A stretch of DNA of 64,000 bases, taken from Xanthostigma xanthostigma. Lineage: Eukaryota; Arthropoda; Insecta; Raphidioptera; Raphidiidae. Positions 11,013 to 22,706 of this stretch are shown piece after piece. The notes beneath the pieces were generated by a model. The model was given only the letters and a program-made list of their open reading frames with translations. It searched no databases and was not told where the DNA came from. The translations under genes and the position numbers were made by a program. The stretch is taken from positions 16,470,001 through 16,534,000 of the forward strand of contig OY754466.1 in the NCBI GenBank assembly GCA_963575645.1, in the 5' to 3' direction. Position 1 is the first letter of the stretch. Each line of letters opens with the position of its first letter.

Positions 11013-11148
11013 AAGAATCCCGACTGCACAAAAATGAAACTAATAATTAAACATGTCTGAAAATTTTAATAATATGCATGTTGAGGTTTTTCTGACATGT
11101 GCTCTTCTTTTTAATTATTAGTTTCATTTTTGTGCAGTCGGGTTTCTT
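11013..11148. repeat. 136-bp MITE with 38-bp TIRs
   Basis: The termini match as inverse copies over about 38 bases with one difference, including CCCGACTGCACAAAAATGAA and ACTAATAATTAA. A second, inner inverted pair (ACATGTC and GACATGT) follows the arms. There is no coding capacity. Confidence 0.8.
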
Positions 11149-11149
11149 G

Positions 11150-11645
11150 TTTTTTTCTTATCGATAGTAATCAATTTCTATTTTCTTCTAGGCACTTTTG
11201 CGTAAACGAGTTTTTTTAGATTTGTAGTTTGTGTTAAAATGGCGGCATACTTGGAATTGGCTATATTTACTAGTTTTTATTTGATACCCATATTGTTAAA
11301 GTTACAGAACGTGCCAAGGAAATAAACATACATTCGAAAAACATTACCCTCCTTCTGAAGCAGTCGAGTAAAAAATAATGAATACTAGATTTGAACACCT
11401 AAAAAACTAAATTGGCATTAAAAAATTAGCCGAGCAATAAATAAATTTCTTATAAAGAATATTAATTGACCGTAGACATTTTTCATAACTGACGGTAAAA
11501 ATACTCATTGTTGAATTTTTTTTTTATAATTTGCAAAAATATTAATTATAATCTAATTTAATTAGACGCTGATAACCTCTTATCTAATTTATTTATTTGT
11601 AATGAATAATGATCCTCAAAATAATATCTCCAAATATTTTATCAG
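11150..11645. other. AT-rich sequence, nothing recognised
   Basis: No supported feature. Confidence 0.5.
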
Positions 11646-11649
11646 CTAA

Positions 11650-12319
11650 TAGTAGGGGAGCCCAAGCGGGGATTTTTGAAGTGACTCTAGCGTGTCAGAA
11701 AATTATATAGGGAGAATCCTTGCACCCTTTAATGTACCTCTACCAAGTATGAACCCTCCATTGGTAAAAAAAAATCGATCCTTAGAAAAACTCGAGCGCG
11801 TCAGATTAAGAGAAAGTTGATTAATTACATTGAGAAGATTGTATATCTCAATAATCTGACAATTTGAGCGTGACGTTAAGAAACAAGCGAGTCTCGAAGT
11901 TGTAAAAAAAAAACGTCACCTTGAAATACAAAAATATATTATGAGTTTGCGTCATGTCCAAATCGTCAGATATTTTAATAGGACACTTTTTAAGCTTTAG
12001 TTGACATACACTTTGAATGTCTGATACGCTCGAATAACTTTTTTTTTTTTTTTTCAACCGCTCGTTACGGCCAGCCCCCTTGAATTAATCGTCAGATTAA
12101 TATCTAATAGTTACCAGAAATATAATGCGCGTAAATACTGTAAATGACTGACGCGCTCGAGTTTTTCTAAGAATCGATTTTTTTTTTTACTAATCAGACG
12201 GGTTCCCCTCAACACACCCCACCATATAGAGGTACATTAAAGGGTGCAAGGATTCTCCCTATATAATTTTCTGACACGCTAGAGTCACTTCAAAAATCCC
12301 CACTTGGGCTCCCCTACTA
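11650..12319. mobile_element. 670-bp non-autonomous TIR transposon
   Basis: The ends TAGTAGGGGAGCCCAAG and its inverse begin TIRs of more than 100 bp, and the inner parts (CTCGAG...TTTTTCTAAG) also match over about 30 bases, so arms of roughly 165 bp are recognisable with one diverged segment. TAA on both sides (11647-11649 and 12320-12322) is a likely target duplication, as in PIF/Harbinger elements. A variable motif resembling CTGACACGCTCGAG occurs repeatedly near both ends. No transposase gene is present. Confidence 0.75.
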
Positions 12320-12324
12320 TAATG

Positions 12325-12880
12325 AATATGGTTAAGGTAGTACTGTCGATACCACAAGTATCAAATATTTACTAACAAATTAATTATTATCTATAAATTA
12401 AAATTGCTACTTACCATATATTGTGTTATTTTATTTTGAATTATTATATCATGTAAACAGTGCTAGTGGCATAAGCCAATGCACATTTTTTGTTTGTTTG
12501 TTTAATAAAAAAAAAGTATCAAATATGTGTTCAGACACATATTTTGGCGTACGTAGTATTTAGATTTGACAACGTCACGTAAAAGTAAAGGATATATAGA
12601 TATACTGACAGTAACTCTGTTTCAATCAAAATATTATAACTTGCGTAGGAAGCTATAGTTACAAGTTTTTAAAATGCCAGAGTTGCCACATATAATAAAT
12701 AACGAGAACATTTTTGCTAATTACTCTTATCACATGCTCTGAACCTCAATTCTTAAAATATCAAAATGTTTGAATTTTTTTTCTGTTGATACAAAATTCA
12801 TCGAAATCTGAACGGTACTTTTTGTTAAATTTAATAAAATCTGTGATTTCTCATAAGGTCCAATGTTAAATGCAAAAAAT
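12325..12880. other. AT-rich sequence, nothing recognised
   Basis: Contains a small hairpin (AATATGTGTTCAGACACATATT-like, near 12520) but no supported gene. Confidence 0.45.
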
Positions 12881-12912
12881 GGTTGTCTGTAAAGTCGGTT
12901 TACGGACGATAG

Positions 12913-13540
12913 TTTTACGTGATAACGTATTCCGTAATACATAACCTAAACCTCCCAAAATTTGGTTTCAATCCGCTTATCCTTGGTGTCGGAATGATAA
13001 GAAATGTCAAAAGTGACGTTTGCAACTTACAAAGTATTATGTTCTAATAATAATTAGTTATTCCAATACTTAACTTAGCAGGCTTTGCATTTCACAATAT
13101 ATTAATGTCAAAAAATTGAATTAAACATTAGAAATGCAGCTGTTTTCATGTTAAGACAAGACATACGTTTGCTTCTAATTTCCATGTACGGCAAACAAAG
13201 ACAACCGACCGCGTCGCGCCATGCATTACACAACATTGCATTTATACAGCTATTTTTCTATATAAATTTGTATAAAATATTTTTCTATATAAATTTGTAT
13301 AAAAAAACTGTTTAGGCAAATTCTGTTATACGAAATCTATGTAAAATGTTCTCCTCTTTCGTTTAAGACTGGTTTCAAACCGATCTGATTTAAATTGTGC
13401 GAGAAATTAGCAAAAAGCACGCACAGGGTCAGGCGGAACGTTAGGAACGTTACGTTACACTTTTTCGAACATGCAGCCGGTGTTTTATCAATTTATAATA
13501 TTGGTGATTCATCAATTTATAAGACGTTATCACGTCAAAA
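12913..13540 (+). repeat. Composite family C, shorter copy
   Basis: Bounded by TTTTACGTGATAACGTATT at the left and its inverse-type AAGACGTTATCACGTCAAAA at the right. The segment includes a fragment of family A (CCTCCCAAAATTTGGTTTCA) followed by about 560 bp unique to this family. A longer inverted copy lies at 57475-58421. Relative to that copy, this one lacks about 270 bp just inside its left end. A 30-base block near 13250-13300 is duplicated in tandem. Confidence 0.75.
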
Positions 13541-13544
13541 ACGT

Positions 13545-14480
13545 TTAATATTAATTTTTCTTTGGTTCTCTGTAGCTTTTTGAAATTTTAGGTGGTTCAT
13601 TATCTTATTAAAATCTACCAATATGCCAAGTTTTATCTAATTCTGAACAGTAACTCTCTAACCGACAGTACAACCTCAAAAGAAAAAGTAAAATAGAACA
13701 AAAATTGTAGGTGCTTGAAGAACGCATTTATAAACTGCCTTTCCCATCAGTTCATTTTTTTACTTTGAATTAATTTGCAATGAACTGATCATCAAACCTC
13801 TCGACGCACGAGGGTCATTCGGCGTTGATGAAGTGTTATGACAATAAAAACCGATTTCAAATAAACCAATTGTTATGGATTAAAACAATTGGTTCTCACT
13901 TGACAGTTGATTCTCTTTTCGAATGATTTATTTTAAACATAAAATGAGTATCGGCCTCATCAATAATTTGCAATATTATAAAAACGATATTAGTTGTCAG
14001 TTGCAATGCTCGCTCAATTTTACTGAATAATTCTGTGATCTTGATGTAAAATTAAAAATGGTGTAGCAAACTTTGTTACATAACTCTCTCTCTCTCTTTT
14101 TTGTAATATTGTCAAAATTAGTTTTCCTTAGCTACGCTGGAAAAATGAATGTTGTTATAATTTGGAAAAAAATTTATTGATAGCTCACTGATTTTGAGAA
14201 AACATCAACTTTCGAATTATTTTTAATTCAACCAAAGAGTTTTATTTTTTTGAAGTAAGAACTTAACAGTGCTTACAATGGATTATATCAATTTTTTGTC
14301 TGATCCCTACCAATGTCGTATTTGTAATATAAAGGACAGTTCTTAAAAAATATTCGAAAAATTAGATTTGAAAGAAACATTTTTTTTTTAATTTTTTAAA
14401 TTAACGCTTTGCAGATTTTAACTTCAGTTACCTTAGCACCTTTGAAATTCAGTTATTTATTTTCATTTTTTGTCGAGAAA
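13545..14480. other. AT-rich sequence, few small structures
   Basis: A hairpin of AACCAATTGTT with its inverse lies near 13865-13892 and a (TC)n run near 14085. No gene supported. Confidence 0.45.
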
Positions 14481-14486
14481 AGTTCT

Positions 14487-14582
14487 TATAATAATAATAA
14501 TAAATTGCCTGAATCAATTCGACGCATCAACGACTTTAATAGCTTCAAGCGTATTTTAAAAAAATGTTTAATTTTTAATTGA
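14487..14582 (+). pseudogene. LINE ORF2 C-terminal remnant (5'-truncated)
   Basis: The frame ends NKLPESIRRINDFNSFKRIL, followed by KKCLIFN and a stop. This is the ending typical of CR1/Jockey-type LINE reverse transcriptases (W-N-x-L-P-x-x-I-R ... F-K-x-x-L-K-x-x-L). The 3' untranslated region follows, ending in a (TATC)n tail at 14886-14917. The upstream coding region is missing, which is the usual 5' truncation of LINE copies. Confidence 0.7.
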
Positions 14583-14885
14583 GCAATGTTTTTATTCACT
14601 AGACGATTTTTATACCTCATAAGTTGTATATATGTCACCGGGATATTGTCAAACCCGTGATATTATAATTTCACTTAGTGAAATTATAATATCACGACTC
14701 TTTGTCAATCGTGATATTGTAATTTCACTAGTGAAATTACAATATCACGGATTTGACAATATCCCGGCGACATATATATATATTAGCACTTTCTTACTAT
14801 TTTTATTTTCTATGTTCTAATTCTTGCATTTTGTATATTGTGACTTGTCATATTCAAACTATGTTTTGACGCTATGATGAATAAA

Positions 14886-14917
<32 letters not shown>
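14583..14917 (+). repeat. LINE 3' UTR with (TATC)n tail
   Basis: It follows the ORF2 remnant directly, contains GATGAATAAACTATC before the tetranucleotide array, and is interrupted by the palindromic element at 14626-14781. Microsatellite tails of this kind are common at LINE 3' ends. Confidence 0.65.
14626..14781. mobile_element. Double-palindrome element inside a LINE tail
   Basis: The outer arms (about 14629-14655 and 14750-14779) are inverted copies built on CCGGGATATTGTCAAA. Inside are two perfect palindromes side by side: 14656-14696 (41 bases, 20-base arms around one base) and 14710-14749 (40 bases, no loop), both built on CGTGATATTNTAATTTCACT. The whole could form a three-way cruciform. 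There is no coding capacity. Confidence 0.8.
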
Positions 14918-14924
14918 TTTTTTG

Positions 14925-15325
14925 TTAGAAATGTCTTAGTTAGAAAACATCGTACTGACCCTATAAAATAGCTGTAGATTTGATGCCCGAACAGCGGTGG
15001 TAAAATAACCCGTTTTACACACTACTGCTGCGACCAAAAACAAATAAACTCAACAGAAATATCTCTCAGTTATCATTTAACACTATAAGAGTAACCAAGA
15101 TAGGAAAACAGCCGTAGTTTTCGTAAACAACCCAATCAGATTGCAAATGACTAAACATACAGCTGTCAAAAATATTACAGATATACTTATTATGATGTGA
15201 AAATCAGTCATTTTATAGAAAGTGTGGGTGACATATATTAATGGCTCGTGTGACTCGCTGACACTTTTTTCAACAATGTCACAACTCGTACATAATAACT
15301 GCATCCGTGCTCTGGAAACACAAAC
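14925..15325. other. Unassigned sequence
   Basis: No supported feature. Confidence 0.4.
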
Positions 15326-15329
15326 TGTA

Positions 15330-15556
15330 CTATTTTCAAATTCATTAAAAATTCCGGAACAGGAACGCCGGTCTTATCAGCTTTTGTAAACTGTATAAGA
15401 TAGGTTGCAGGAAGTGGATGGGGCGCCCGCGACACTGAAACGTGTAGCTGGGGCTGCCCCATATCCGGGAGAGCGAAGACATCTTTCATCATCTGTACGT
15501 GTACAAGTTCAAGGTCGTTTCGCGCGTCATTTTGCCACTGGCAGTGAATAAAGTAT
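15330..15556 (-). other. Possible coding exon, unknown product
   Basis: This block is clearly GC-richer than its surroundings. The minus frame reads as ordinary protein (LELVHVQMMKDVFALPDMG, then LHVSVSRAPHPLPATYLIQF and TKADKTGVPVPEFLMNLKI). A pyrimidine-leaning acceptor candidate (TTATTCACTGCCAG) precedes it at about 15545. No good donor was found at the other end. I do not recognise the protein. It could be an exon of a dispersed gene or a gene fragment carried by a transposon. Confidence 0.35.
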
Positions 15557-15564
15557 AGCCACAC

Positions 15565-16650
15565 TTATCATGAATGTGTATCAAATATCTGTGTATATAT
15601 GTTATCCGTGCATGTAACATTTTTCTATAGATGGATCGAGTGTGCGCCGAATGGACAAACAAAACACGTAAGCTTCATAGAATTTTGTAAAGACGGTGAT
15701 CCACCTAACAGTATACAGAGCTATCGTCTAAAAGAATGTACCGACGCCACGAGCTTTAGTCGAGCGTGTAGCGATGCCGATAATTTATATGATCTAAGTA
15801 TTGTCCGAATTTCGGCTTCAGTCTCAGTTTCGGCCGAAACCGAAACAGAAAGTTCATGTTTTCGTGGGGAAAATAAAGTAAACATTATCATAATCAGTCT
15901 TTATTTTTTTTTTAATTAATCACAAATTAATCATTCAGCCTCTGATATTTTAACTAATCATTAACTTAGCATATCATCTTATTGCCCCCCTTATTTCAAA
16001 ATGCACAAATAAATATACTTTTTTTTAATATTATGAAATAAAATAAAAGCTACCAAACACAATTATTTTTGAATAAAAAGTGTTTATATACCTAATAATT
16101 AATAAATATGTTTAGGTAGGTATACATACAACAAATAAAAGAACACTCTTTCATCTTGAGAACAAAATTATTTCTTCTAAATTTTGGTCATTTTGTACGG
16201 TACTCTTATTAACGAAGTAAAATAAAATTAAAATTAATAAGTGTCTAGAGTACCTACCAAATACAACAACTAAATAAATATTTTTAATGCAAATAATACT
16301 TCGATCGAAAGTATCAAAATAAAAAGTTTTCTGTCAAACTAAAAAAAAAAAAAAAAAAAAAGCGGAGTGCGAAGGCATTAGAGACACTTCGTTGCTCGCA
16401 GCTGCATCGCATTTCAGCGCGAAACCTCCCGAATGTAGTTTCAGTTTCGGCCGTAGTTTCGACCGGATGGGCTGTATGGAAACTGTAATACATATGTTCA
16501 CAATTTAACGTTATTGTCGAATCAAATTTTTTGACACATCTTTCTATTACCCAGAATTCGTGTTTAATCACAGCTACTAAAATCTGTTGTAAAATGCCTT
16601 TTGCGCAATTTATCAGGAAAAGTATCCTAAACTTCAAGTTTGATTAATAG
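15565..16650. other. Low-complexity region with TTTCGGC runs
   Basis: The word TTTCGGCCGAAAC with related TTTCAGTCTCAG repeats lies near 15810-15850, a similar TTTCAGTTTCGGCCG near 16440, and an A-run of 21 bases near 16341-16361. It may be two ends of one diverged element, but the ends do not match well enough to call. Confidence 0.35.
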
Positions 16651-16654
16651 TCTA

Positions 16655-16716
16655 ACAAAATCGGTTCAGCCGTTCTTGAGCTATGCTGGTACGAACAGAG
16701 AGGCAGGTAAAAACGG
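16655..16716 (+). repeat. Fragment of a common insect repeat
   Basis: AAATCGGTTCAGCCGTTCTT followed by GAGCTATGCTGGTACGAACA resembles a stretch found in many insect Helitron or RTE-like repeats (inferred from general knowledge). Confidence 0.45.
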
Positions 16717-16719
16717 ATA

Positions 16720-19700
16720 AAGTATATTTACACAACGTGTCTTACATGTTTTATAGAACCGCATTTGACAATAAATAAAATCGAAATTTCGAAAAGATAT
16801 AAAAAGCTTCATTTCCTTCCTCGTCACAGATCTTCTGTGTACAGTTATGTGAAATGCTGCCTTAAGGAAATGGATGCGAAAAATTGTTACAAACAGTTTG
16901 TCGTTACTGCAAAAACAGACAAAAATAGCAAGTTCTACAAGCGTCATATTTCTTTGACAAAAATATAAAGCATCGTGTTGTTTTCGGATTATATGTTCTT
17001 TTGATTTACGAGATATTTTAAACTACTATTAGAATATTTTTGAAATTAAAAAAAAATGTCTACAGCATTACAAAAATCAATTTATTCAATTGAAGTAAAA
17101 TTTGTGCATGTTGAATACAGGTATATACGCATTTAAAAAAAATGTCGTTTGAATCGATAAATTTTCTTTCGAGCAGGATCAATTTAAAATTCCAGAACGC
17201 TGTTCTTTTGGAGAATAGGCATGATGACAGATTTTGAAATCCAGTTCTATAATGTAGGTACACTACTAGTTCCAAAAAGAAACATTATTTCAGCAATAAA
17301 TTACATTTTAACGCAAATTATTGCATTTTCATCTTTCTATTTTGAATTAATCGCGAAATCGCTTGTGACGTCAAACCTTAGTGACAGCTGATTATTGATG
17401 TAGTATTTATGGGTGTAGAGTTGTCGTGCAGAGGTATTTCGTAGAAAGGTATATGTAAATTTACGTAATGATATGATTTATATAAAGTATTTTTTTAAAA
17501 GTACGTAGGTACTTAGTAGTAAAAATAGTATGGCCTTCTTTAGTTGCAAGTTAACTAAACTCAAAAATAACCTTTGGCATAAATGTTATAAAATATCACA
17601 AAAAAACTAATAAACAACAAATCAACTAATTAAATGAGGCAGAAGTGAATGATCGCAACAAAAATTTAAACGACACGTTGATTACTTATTTCGAGAGTTT
17701 ATATTCTCCTTTATTTAAGATGGCGTGACGTCATTCGATGTTTAAGTCAACATGGCCTATCGCAGTGTTTTATACTTTTATTTTATTAAAAATCTTATTC
17801 ATCTCAATGTTTATATTAAAACTGGGTAATTTTTTAGAATTTTTTCAACATATATTTTTCTCTAAAACCATTTATTCTTTGATTCTTTTATACTGTCACC
17901 ATGCATTATTTGTGGTCACAATCTGTGGTCTTTATCAAATAAGATTTTCTTAGAATGTTTAGAATGTTTTCTGCCACCCAGAATAGGACTGAATAACACT
18001 AATGTTCACAATAATATCTCTAATAATAAAAAAAATATTTGTACGAACAAAATTGCGATGAGTGAAACACCCGTACCCAAAAGCAGATGGCAGTGTATCA
18101 AGTTGCTATTTTTTTACGTTTATATCCGGTTTTAAAATTTCAGACTAAAATAAGCATAACGGAGTTTCTTTATATGGATACAACTGTTATATTCGTACAA
18201 GGTCTGAAATAAAATAAAAATTTATCTCATGAAACGTGAATGAAGCATACAGCAAGGTTATATAACACAAGTATGTGACAATATAGGCTGTACTTTACAA
18301 AAAAAATACATATCCTCGTATGTTTGTATAGAAGAAAGTTGTATGTCAGAGCTGTAAAACCTTTTTAAACTGAGGGTCAAATAAAATGTTTTACGATTTG
18401 TTTACATTAACTGTCAGGGTTATCTGTATGTAATATCTATTAATTATAATCATATTACGCTTTTATACAGTTTCATATTTATGTATGTTTCAACACCATT
18501 TTCGACCCACTTTCCTTTGTCCAATTAGATTGAAACAATTAAATATGTTTAAAAAAATGGAAGGTTACAAAATGTGGTGGAAGTTTCAGTTTTTGTGGTG
18601 GGATAACGTATCTTCAATCGTTTTTCATATTTATGGGCTATGTGTAAGGAGGCGGAGTTACAAATTTGTCGATGCGAGCGTTTGTGGTAAGCACTAAGGG
18701 AAACTTCAAACTCAAATTTTCAGTGAGCAATGTTTATTAAAAGTGAAAATAGTTATATTTTATGAAGTTTTTTAATTACATGTTTACGATCTTGGTTGTT
18801 ATTAAACCCTTTTATTTTTAATCACCTAATAGAGCTCTCTGAATAAAACTATCTGCCTTCATATAGGTATATATATAAAAAAAAGAATAACGTTTCCCTA
18901 TTTTTTTTGTTACAATGTTTACTAGCAATTAATTCAAAGGAAAATGACACAAAAACAAAAATTAAATTACTATATTTTGTGCCGTATAAACGGGACTATG
19001 GAAGATGATTTAATGACAATGTTTTTGCTTGGAAACTATAATAAACTTAGCTAAACAAAAAATTTGAACCGGCAACTTGGGTCATTATCAGCGCACAAAA
19101 CATCGATAAACAATTTGCGTTAATCAGTAAATTATATATTTCACCTAGTCACGGAATCTGCGATTCAAAGCAAGGTGTAGTAGTAGTAGTAGTTATTTGT
19201 GCCAACTTGCACGTAGGTTCGTGTTAAGCTTTTACAACTAACCCTCGTTTAAAGCCTAGTGGCACAACAGTTTCAAATATTTAACTTGATGCAAATTATT
19301 TTTACACACTTTAAATTAAACAAAACACAACGTCAAAAATTATTTGCACTCAAGAATTTTTTTTAAATTGAAACAGTGTATATATCCTTTTACATGTTAA
19401 CTAATTTATATCCTTTCTCTTACTTGCAAACAAGATTTCGATATAGAAATATATAATTATTAATAATAATAATATTTTTTTATTTGTCAATAGAGATACA
19501 TGTAATGACACGTCAAGTCCTACATATAAAAATTATTTATTATACATTTTAAACACAGTATAAACCGCCGTATGACGACATAGAAGACAGTCACACTTCT
19601 TTATCTATAACAAAAATATCTTCTTTATCTATGACAAAAAAAATGGACGTGCCATAGTAGATCTAGTAAGCCAATCGCAAGCTGAATATTATCAACGTCA

Positions 19701-20355
19701 TTTTGGTAGTGACATAATTCTATATTTAAAATTCCATTAAATAAAAAGAGGTAAAAAACTTTTAAGTTAAACGCTTTTATTGTATTAAGAACTAGAAAAT
19801 AAATATGAGTCAACATTGTGGGCTTTGATTAAACTAAAATATAATCGTTAGTTTTAATGTTTTCATTGAATTATAATTAACTGAATGTCGAAAGCGCTTA
19901 TATTAAATAAATAGTTTAATAAATAATTTGGAATAGTTTTTCTACAATAATTTCTAATTTGAATAACGGAGTCAAGCTAAAAAAACCGTTTAATAATAAA
20001 AATACACACTCTTGCATCTGTTTCATGATAAAAGAAGTTTCCGAAAAATTCTCAATAAAATTGTTTCATAATCTATTTGTGATGTAGATTCCAACAAAAA
20101 AATTGGAACATGTGCCAAATACTATATAATATATATTAATAATATGGATTTAGTGTTGACATATTGCGGCATTAAAATTAATATCCAGCAAGCGTAAAGA
20201 TCGCAAGATTATGATTATTGACATTTAATTCTAATAGCGTATTTCAGTACTACATACAGTTGGAACTATATGATGTGAATATAAAGAGAATGTTGCGAAT
20301 GAAATGGAAGAGAATAGCCGTGTAACAAAGACAGACAGATATACAGACAGACACT
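16720..20355. other. Long AT-rich stretch with almost no structure
   Basis: Open frames up to 88 codons are scattered on both strands without domains. A (GTA)n microsatellite lies at about 19177-19193. No TIRs, retroposon tails or coding bias were supported; intronic or intergenic DNA is likely. Confidence 0.5.
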
Positions 20356-20361
20356 GTGAGA

Positions 20362-20728
20362 ATCATGGAGGTAAATGAGTGAGTAAAACATTTGAATTCG
20401 GACAAAGATGAACACCGAGTACTCTAATATGGCGGCTGTTTATCAGCTGATTTCTGACTTTTAGGTTAGAGTCATTTTTAAATCAAAACACAAGAATATC
20501 ATGGAAGTAAACAAATAACTTAAACACTTGAAGGCGGATGGAAAAGAACACAGTAATATGGCGGTTATTTGTTCATCAGCTGATTTCTGACTTTTAGGTT
20601 AGAATCATTTTTAAATCAAAACACCAAGAATATCATGAAGAAAAAAACTTCGTAAAACACTTAAAGGTGGATGGAAAAGAGCACAATAATATGACAGTTT
20701 GTTTAACAGATGATTTCTGACAGTGTTC
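20362..20728 (+). repeat. Tandem repeat, about 135-bp unit, three copies
   Basis: Units start at 20362, 20498 and 20632 (ATCATGGARGTAAA), each containing AATATGGCGG or a variant and CAGCTGATTTCTGAC. The third unit is truncated and more diverged. Confidence 0.75.
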
Positions 20729-20729
20729 A

Positions 20730-21065
20730 ATGAAAAAGGGTACACATTTTGATAAACATTCCTAAGACCAGAATAAAAAATATCTTGATTGTCAGTTGAA
20801 CGCAGGTTTTGGGAAGACTGTTTGTTTCTATGTTGAGCCCAAGTCTTAAAAAAGCGCAATCTAAAGAAATGCTTTGATGAATTCTAAGTTGAACTCAAAT
20901 TTTACGGAAATTTCGGTGGTTAACACAATCTTACGACTTTCACGATTTCTAGCCTGAGTATACATTTTAACGAAGGCTGATAGTTTTTACTTGAAGAATG
21001 ATTGCTCGATTTGTCAGTGAAACAAATCGGAATTACAGCGAGTAAAAGAAAGTTAGAAACAATAC
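20730..21065. other. Unassigned sequence
   Basis: No supported feature. Confidence 0.4.
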
Positions 21066-21068
21066 CTA

Positions 21069-21395
21069 GTTGGCAAAACCAAAAGTGCACATCCCGCAAG
21101 TTTTCCACTGTATGATAAAAAAAAACAATTGAAAAAAGATTTAAAAATTCAAAGAAATAAATAATTAAAAATTGAAAAAATATTTTTTTAAGTTTGTAAA
21201 AGTAAAAAAAAATTAAGAACTATTATAGATAAAATAAAATATAAATATCAAGTGAAACAAAATGGAATAGAAAAATAAATAAATAAAAATCAAATATTTC
21301 GAAAGAAATCGAACCCAGGACCTTGCCTTTGCGGATCTAATGCTAAAACCATTACGCCACTAAGCTTGCTAGATGTGCCGGTGTTATTACGGTAT
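21069..21395 (-). mobile_element. tRNA-headed SINE (family B), copy 1
   Basis: Read on the minus strand it begins with a tRNA-like head with an A box TGGCGTAATGG and a B box GGTTCGATTTC, followed by an AT-rich body and the tail GGAAAACTTGCGGGATGTGC. Other copies are at 41329-41492 and 42535-43434. The pol III boxes show how such an element would be transcribed. No protein is encoded; mobilisation would depend on a LINE partner. Confidence 0.7.
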
Positions 21396-21589
21396 AGAAG
21401 TGTAGCACTTATTTTATGGTAATTTAGAGTATTTAGACAGTATTTACTATTTACACAGTAATATTATTATATTGTTTTTTTAAACTATTAGCTGTCAAAA
21501 AATAATTAAATAAAAACTGTTTATAAAAATTAAACTACTGAACGCATTTCATTGAATGTAAATAGGGTTCTACTCTGATAGTAAACAAA

Positions 21590-21890
21590 GTGAACAAAAA
21601 TTGCGATCTGTAGAGCTGTGACGTACGTAAATACGTACAGACCAACCGACAATTGCTATTCGAGGTTTTCAATTACAATTTTAGGACTAATTATGAACTG
21701 AATAAATTTAAAAATGATTCCGTTTTATAAAACAGAATCTCCACTTTTTAAAAAGCTACAATTTGAATGGATTTCGTGCAAATTAACCTGTATATAACTT
21801 CTTGTATGACCGAAAGTCAGCTCTGAGGCGCAAAGCGATAATAGAGCACATACCCCTAGTTTAGCGGTATGTGCAATAGTTGACATCTCT
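21590..21890 (+). repeat. Dispersed repeat, unoccupied by MITE D
   Basis: This stretch matches the inverse of 41995-42550 (shared GCTACAATTTGAATGGATTT, GTCAGCTCTGA and CGCAAAGCGATAATA). Here the sequence runs AACCTGTATATAACTTCTTG without the 248-bp insert present in the other copy. A GCACATACC hairpin closes the right side near 21848-21875. Confidence 0.7.
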
Positions 21891-22089
21891 CCGCATAATT
21901 TTTACTTCCATGGAGAGAAAGAGCAAACAGTGGTATGCATGCAGGGAAATGGGAAGCTGTAACGTTAGATTGAATTGCAGATACTCAGTATTACGATGAG
22001 CAAACGCATGTGGAACCAAAATTAAAGGAGCACTATTGAAAACAACAACTGTTTATAAGTGTAGGGCCTTAAGAGGTCACATCTATCTG

Positions 22090-22300
22090 AACGCATTCAA
22101 AATAAACGTTTTTTTAGGTGTTCAAAATTAACATTTTAGTAAAATAAGAATGTCATGTTATTTTTTAATCATTTATGTTTGAAACCAAACAAAAAATAGT
22201 TAGGATACATATAATGGGGTTTTTAGAAGATCCTGCTGAAAAAATGGAGCCCTATTGTCGGCATGATAACTGCTCGAAATATCGATGGATCTGAATAATG
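22090..22300 (+). repeat. Dispersed repeat, unoccupied paralogue of 1795-2495
   Basis: Homologous to the flanks of the foldback element at 1911-2376 but lacking it, as described for that locus. Confidence 0.55.
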
Positions 22301-22377
22301 CAAAAAAATTATTGTAACGTAAGGTTATCTTTATCACGTTTTGAGCCAATTCTGTTTCTGACCTTTCTTATAAACCA

Positions 22378-22646
22378 CTAGCGGCCCGTCCTGGTTTCAC
22401 CCGGGTGCAAAACTGTTCTGAAAATATTATATTGGCCTTCCCATCTACACAGCAGAACTATGAAAGTACATTGTTTTGATGTATCTCTAAAGATTTGGAC
22501 AGAGTTAGCCAGCATACGAAACTACTGAAACGTACTGAAACCTTCCTCGTTTATCGCTCTTTCTATTAATGAAAACCGTATGAAAACCCGTTTGAGTTTA
22601 TCACGTTCAGACAGACAGACGCAGTAGGGGACTTTAGATAGATAGA
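22378..22646 (-). mobile_element. Non-autonomous Helitron
   Basis: On the minus strand the element starts TCTATCTATCTAAAG after an A and ends in a GC-rich segment CCCGGGTGAAACCAGGACGG followed by GCCGCTAG and a host T. A 5' TC, a 3' CTAG and insertion between A and T are the Helitron hallmarks. At 269 bp it lacks any Rep/helicase gene. Confidence 0.7.
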
Positions 22647-22706
22647 TTAAACACCATAATTTTGCACGAAAAAAATAACTTAAATTAAAAATGTCTTTAT
22701 AAAGTC

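Noticed and set aside
16341..16361. Poly(A) tail of a processed pseudogene
   Set aside because: No coding remnant or 3' UTR precedes the A-run on either strand, and no target duplication was seen.
16720..20355. Several 60-90 codon frames as small genes
   Set aside because: Rich in Phe, Ile, Lys and Tyr as expected of translated AT-rich DNA, with no signal peptides, domains or composition shift.
20362..20728. CRISPR-like array
   Set aside because: Units are about 135 bp tandem copies without short constant repeats and variable spacers; the context is eukaryotic.
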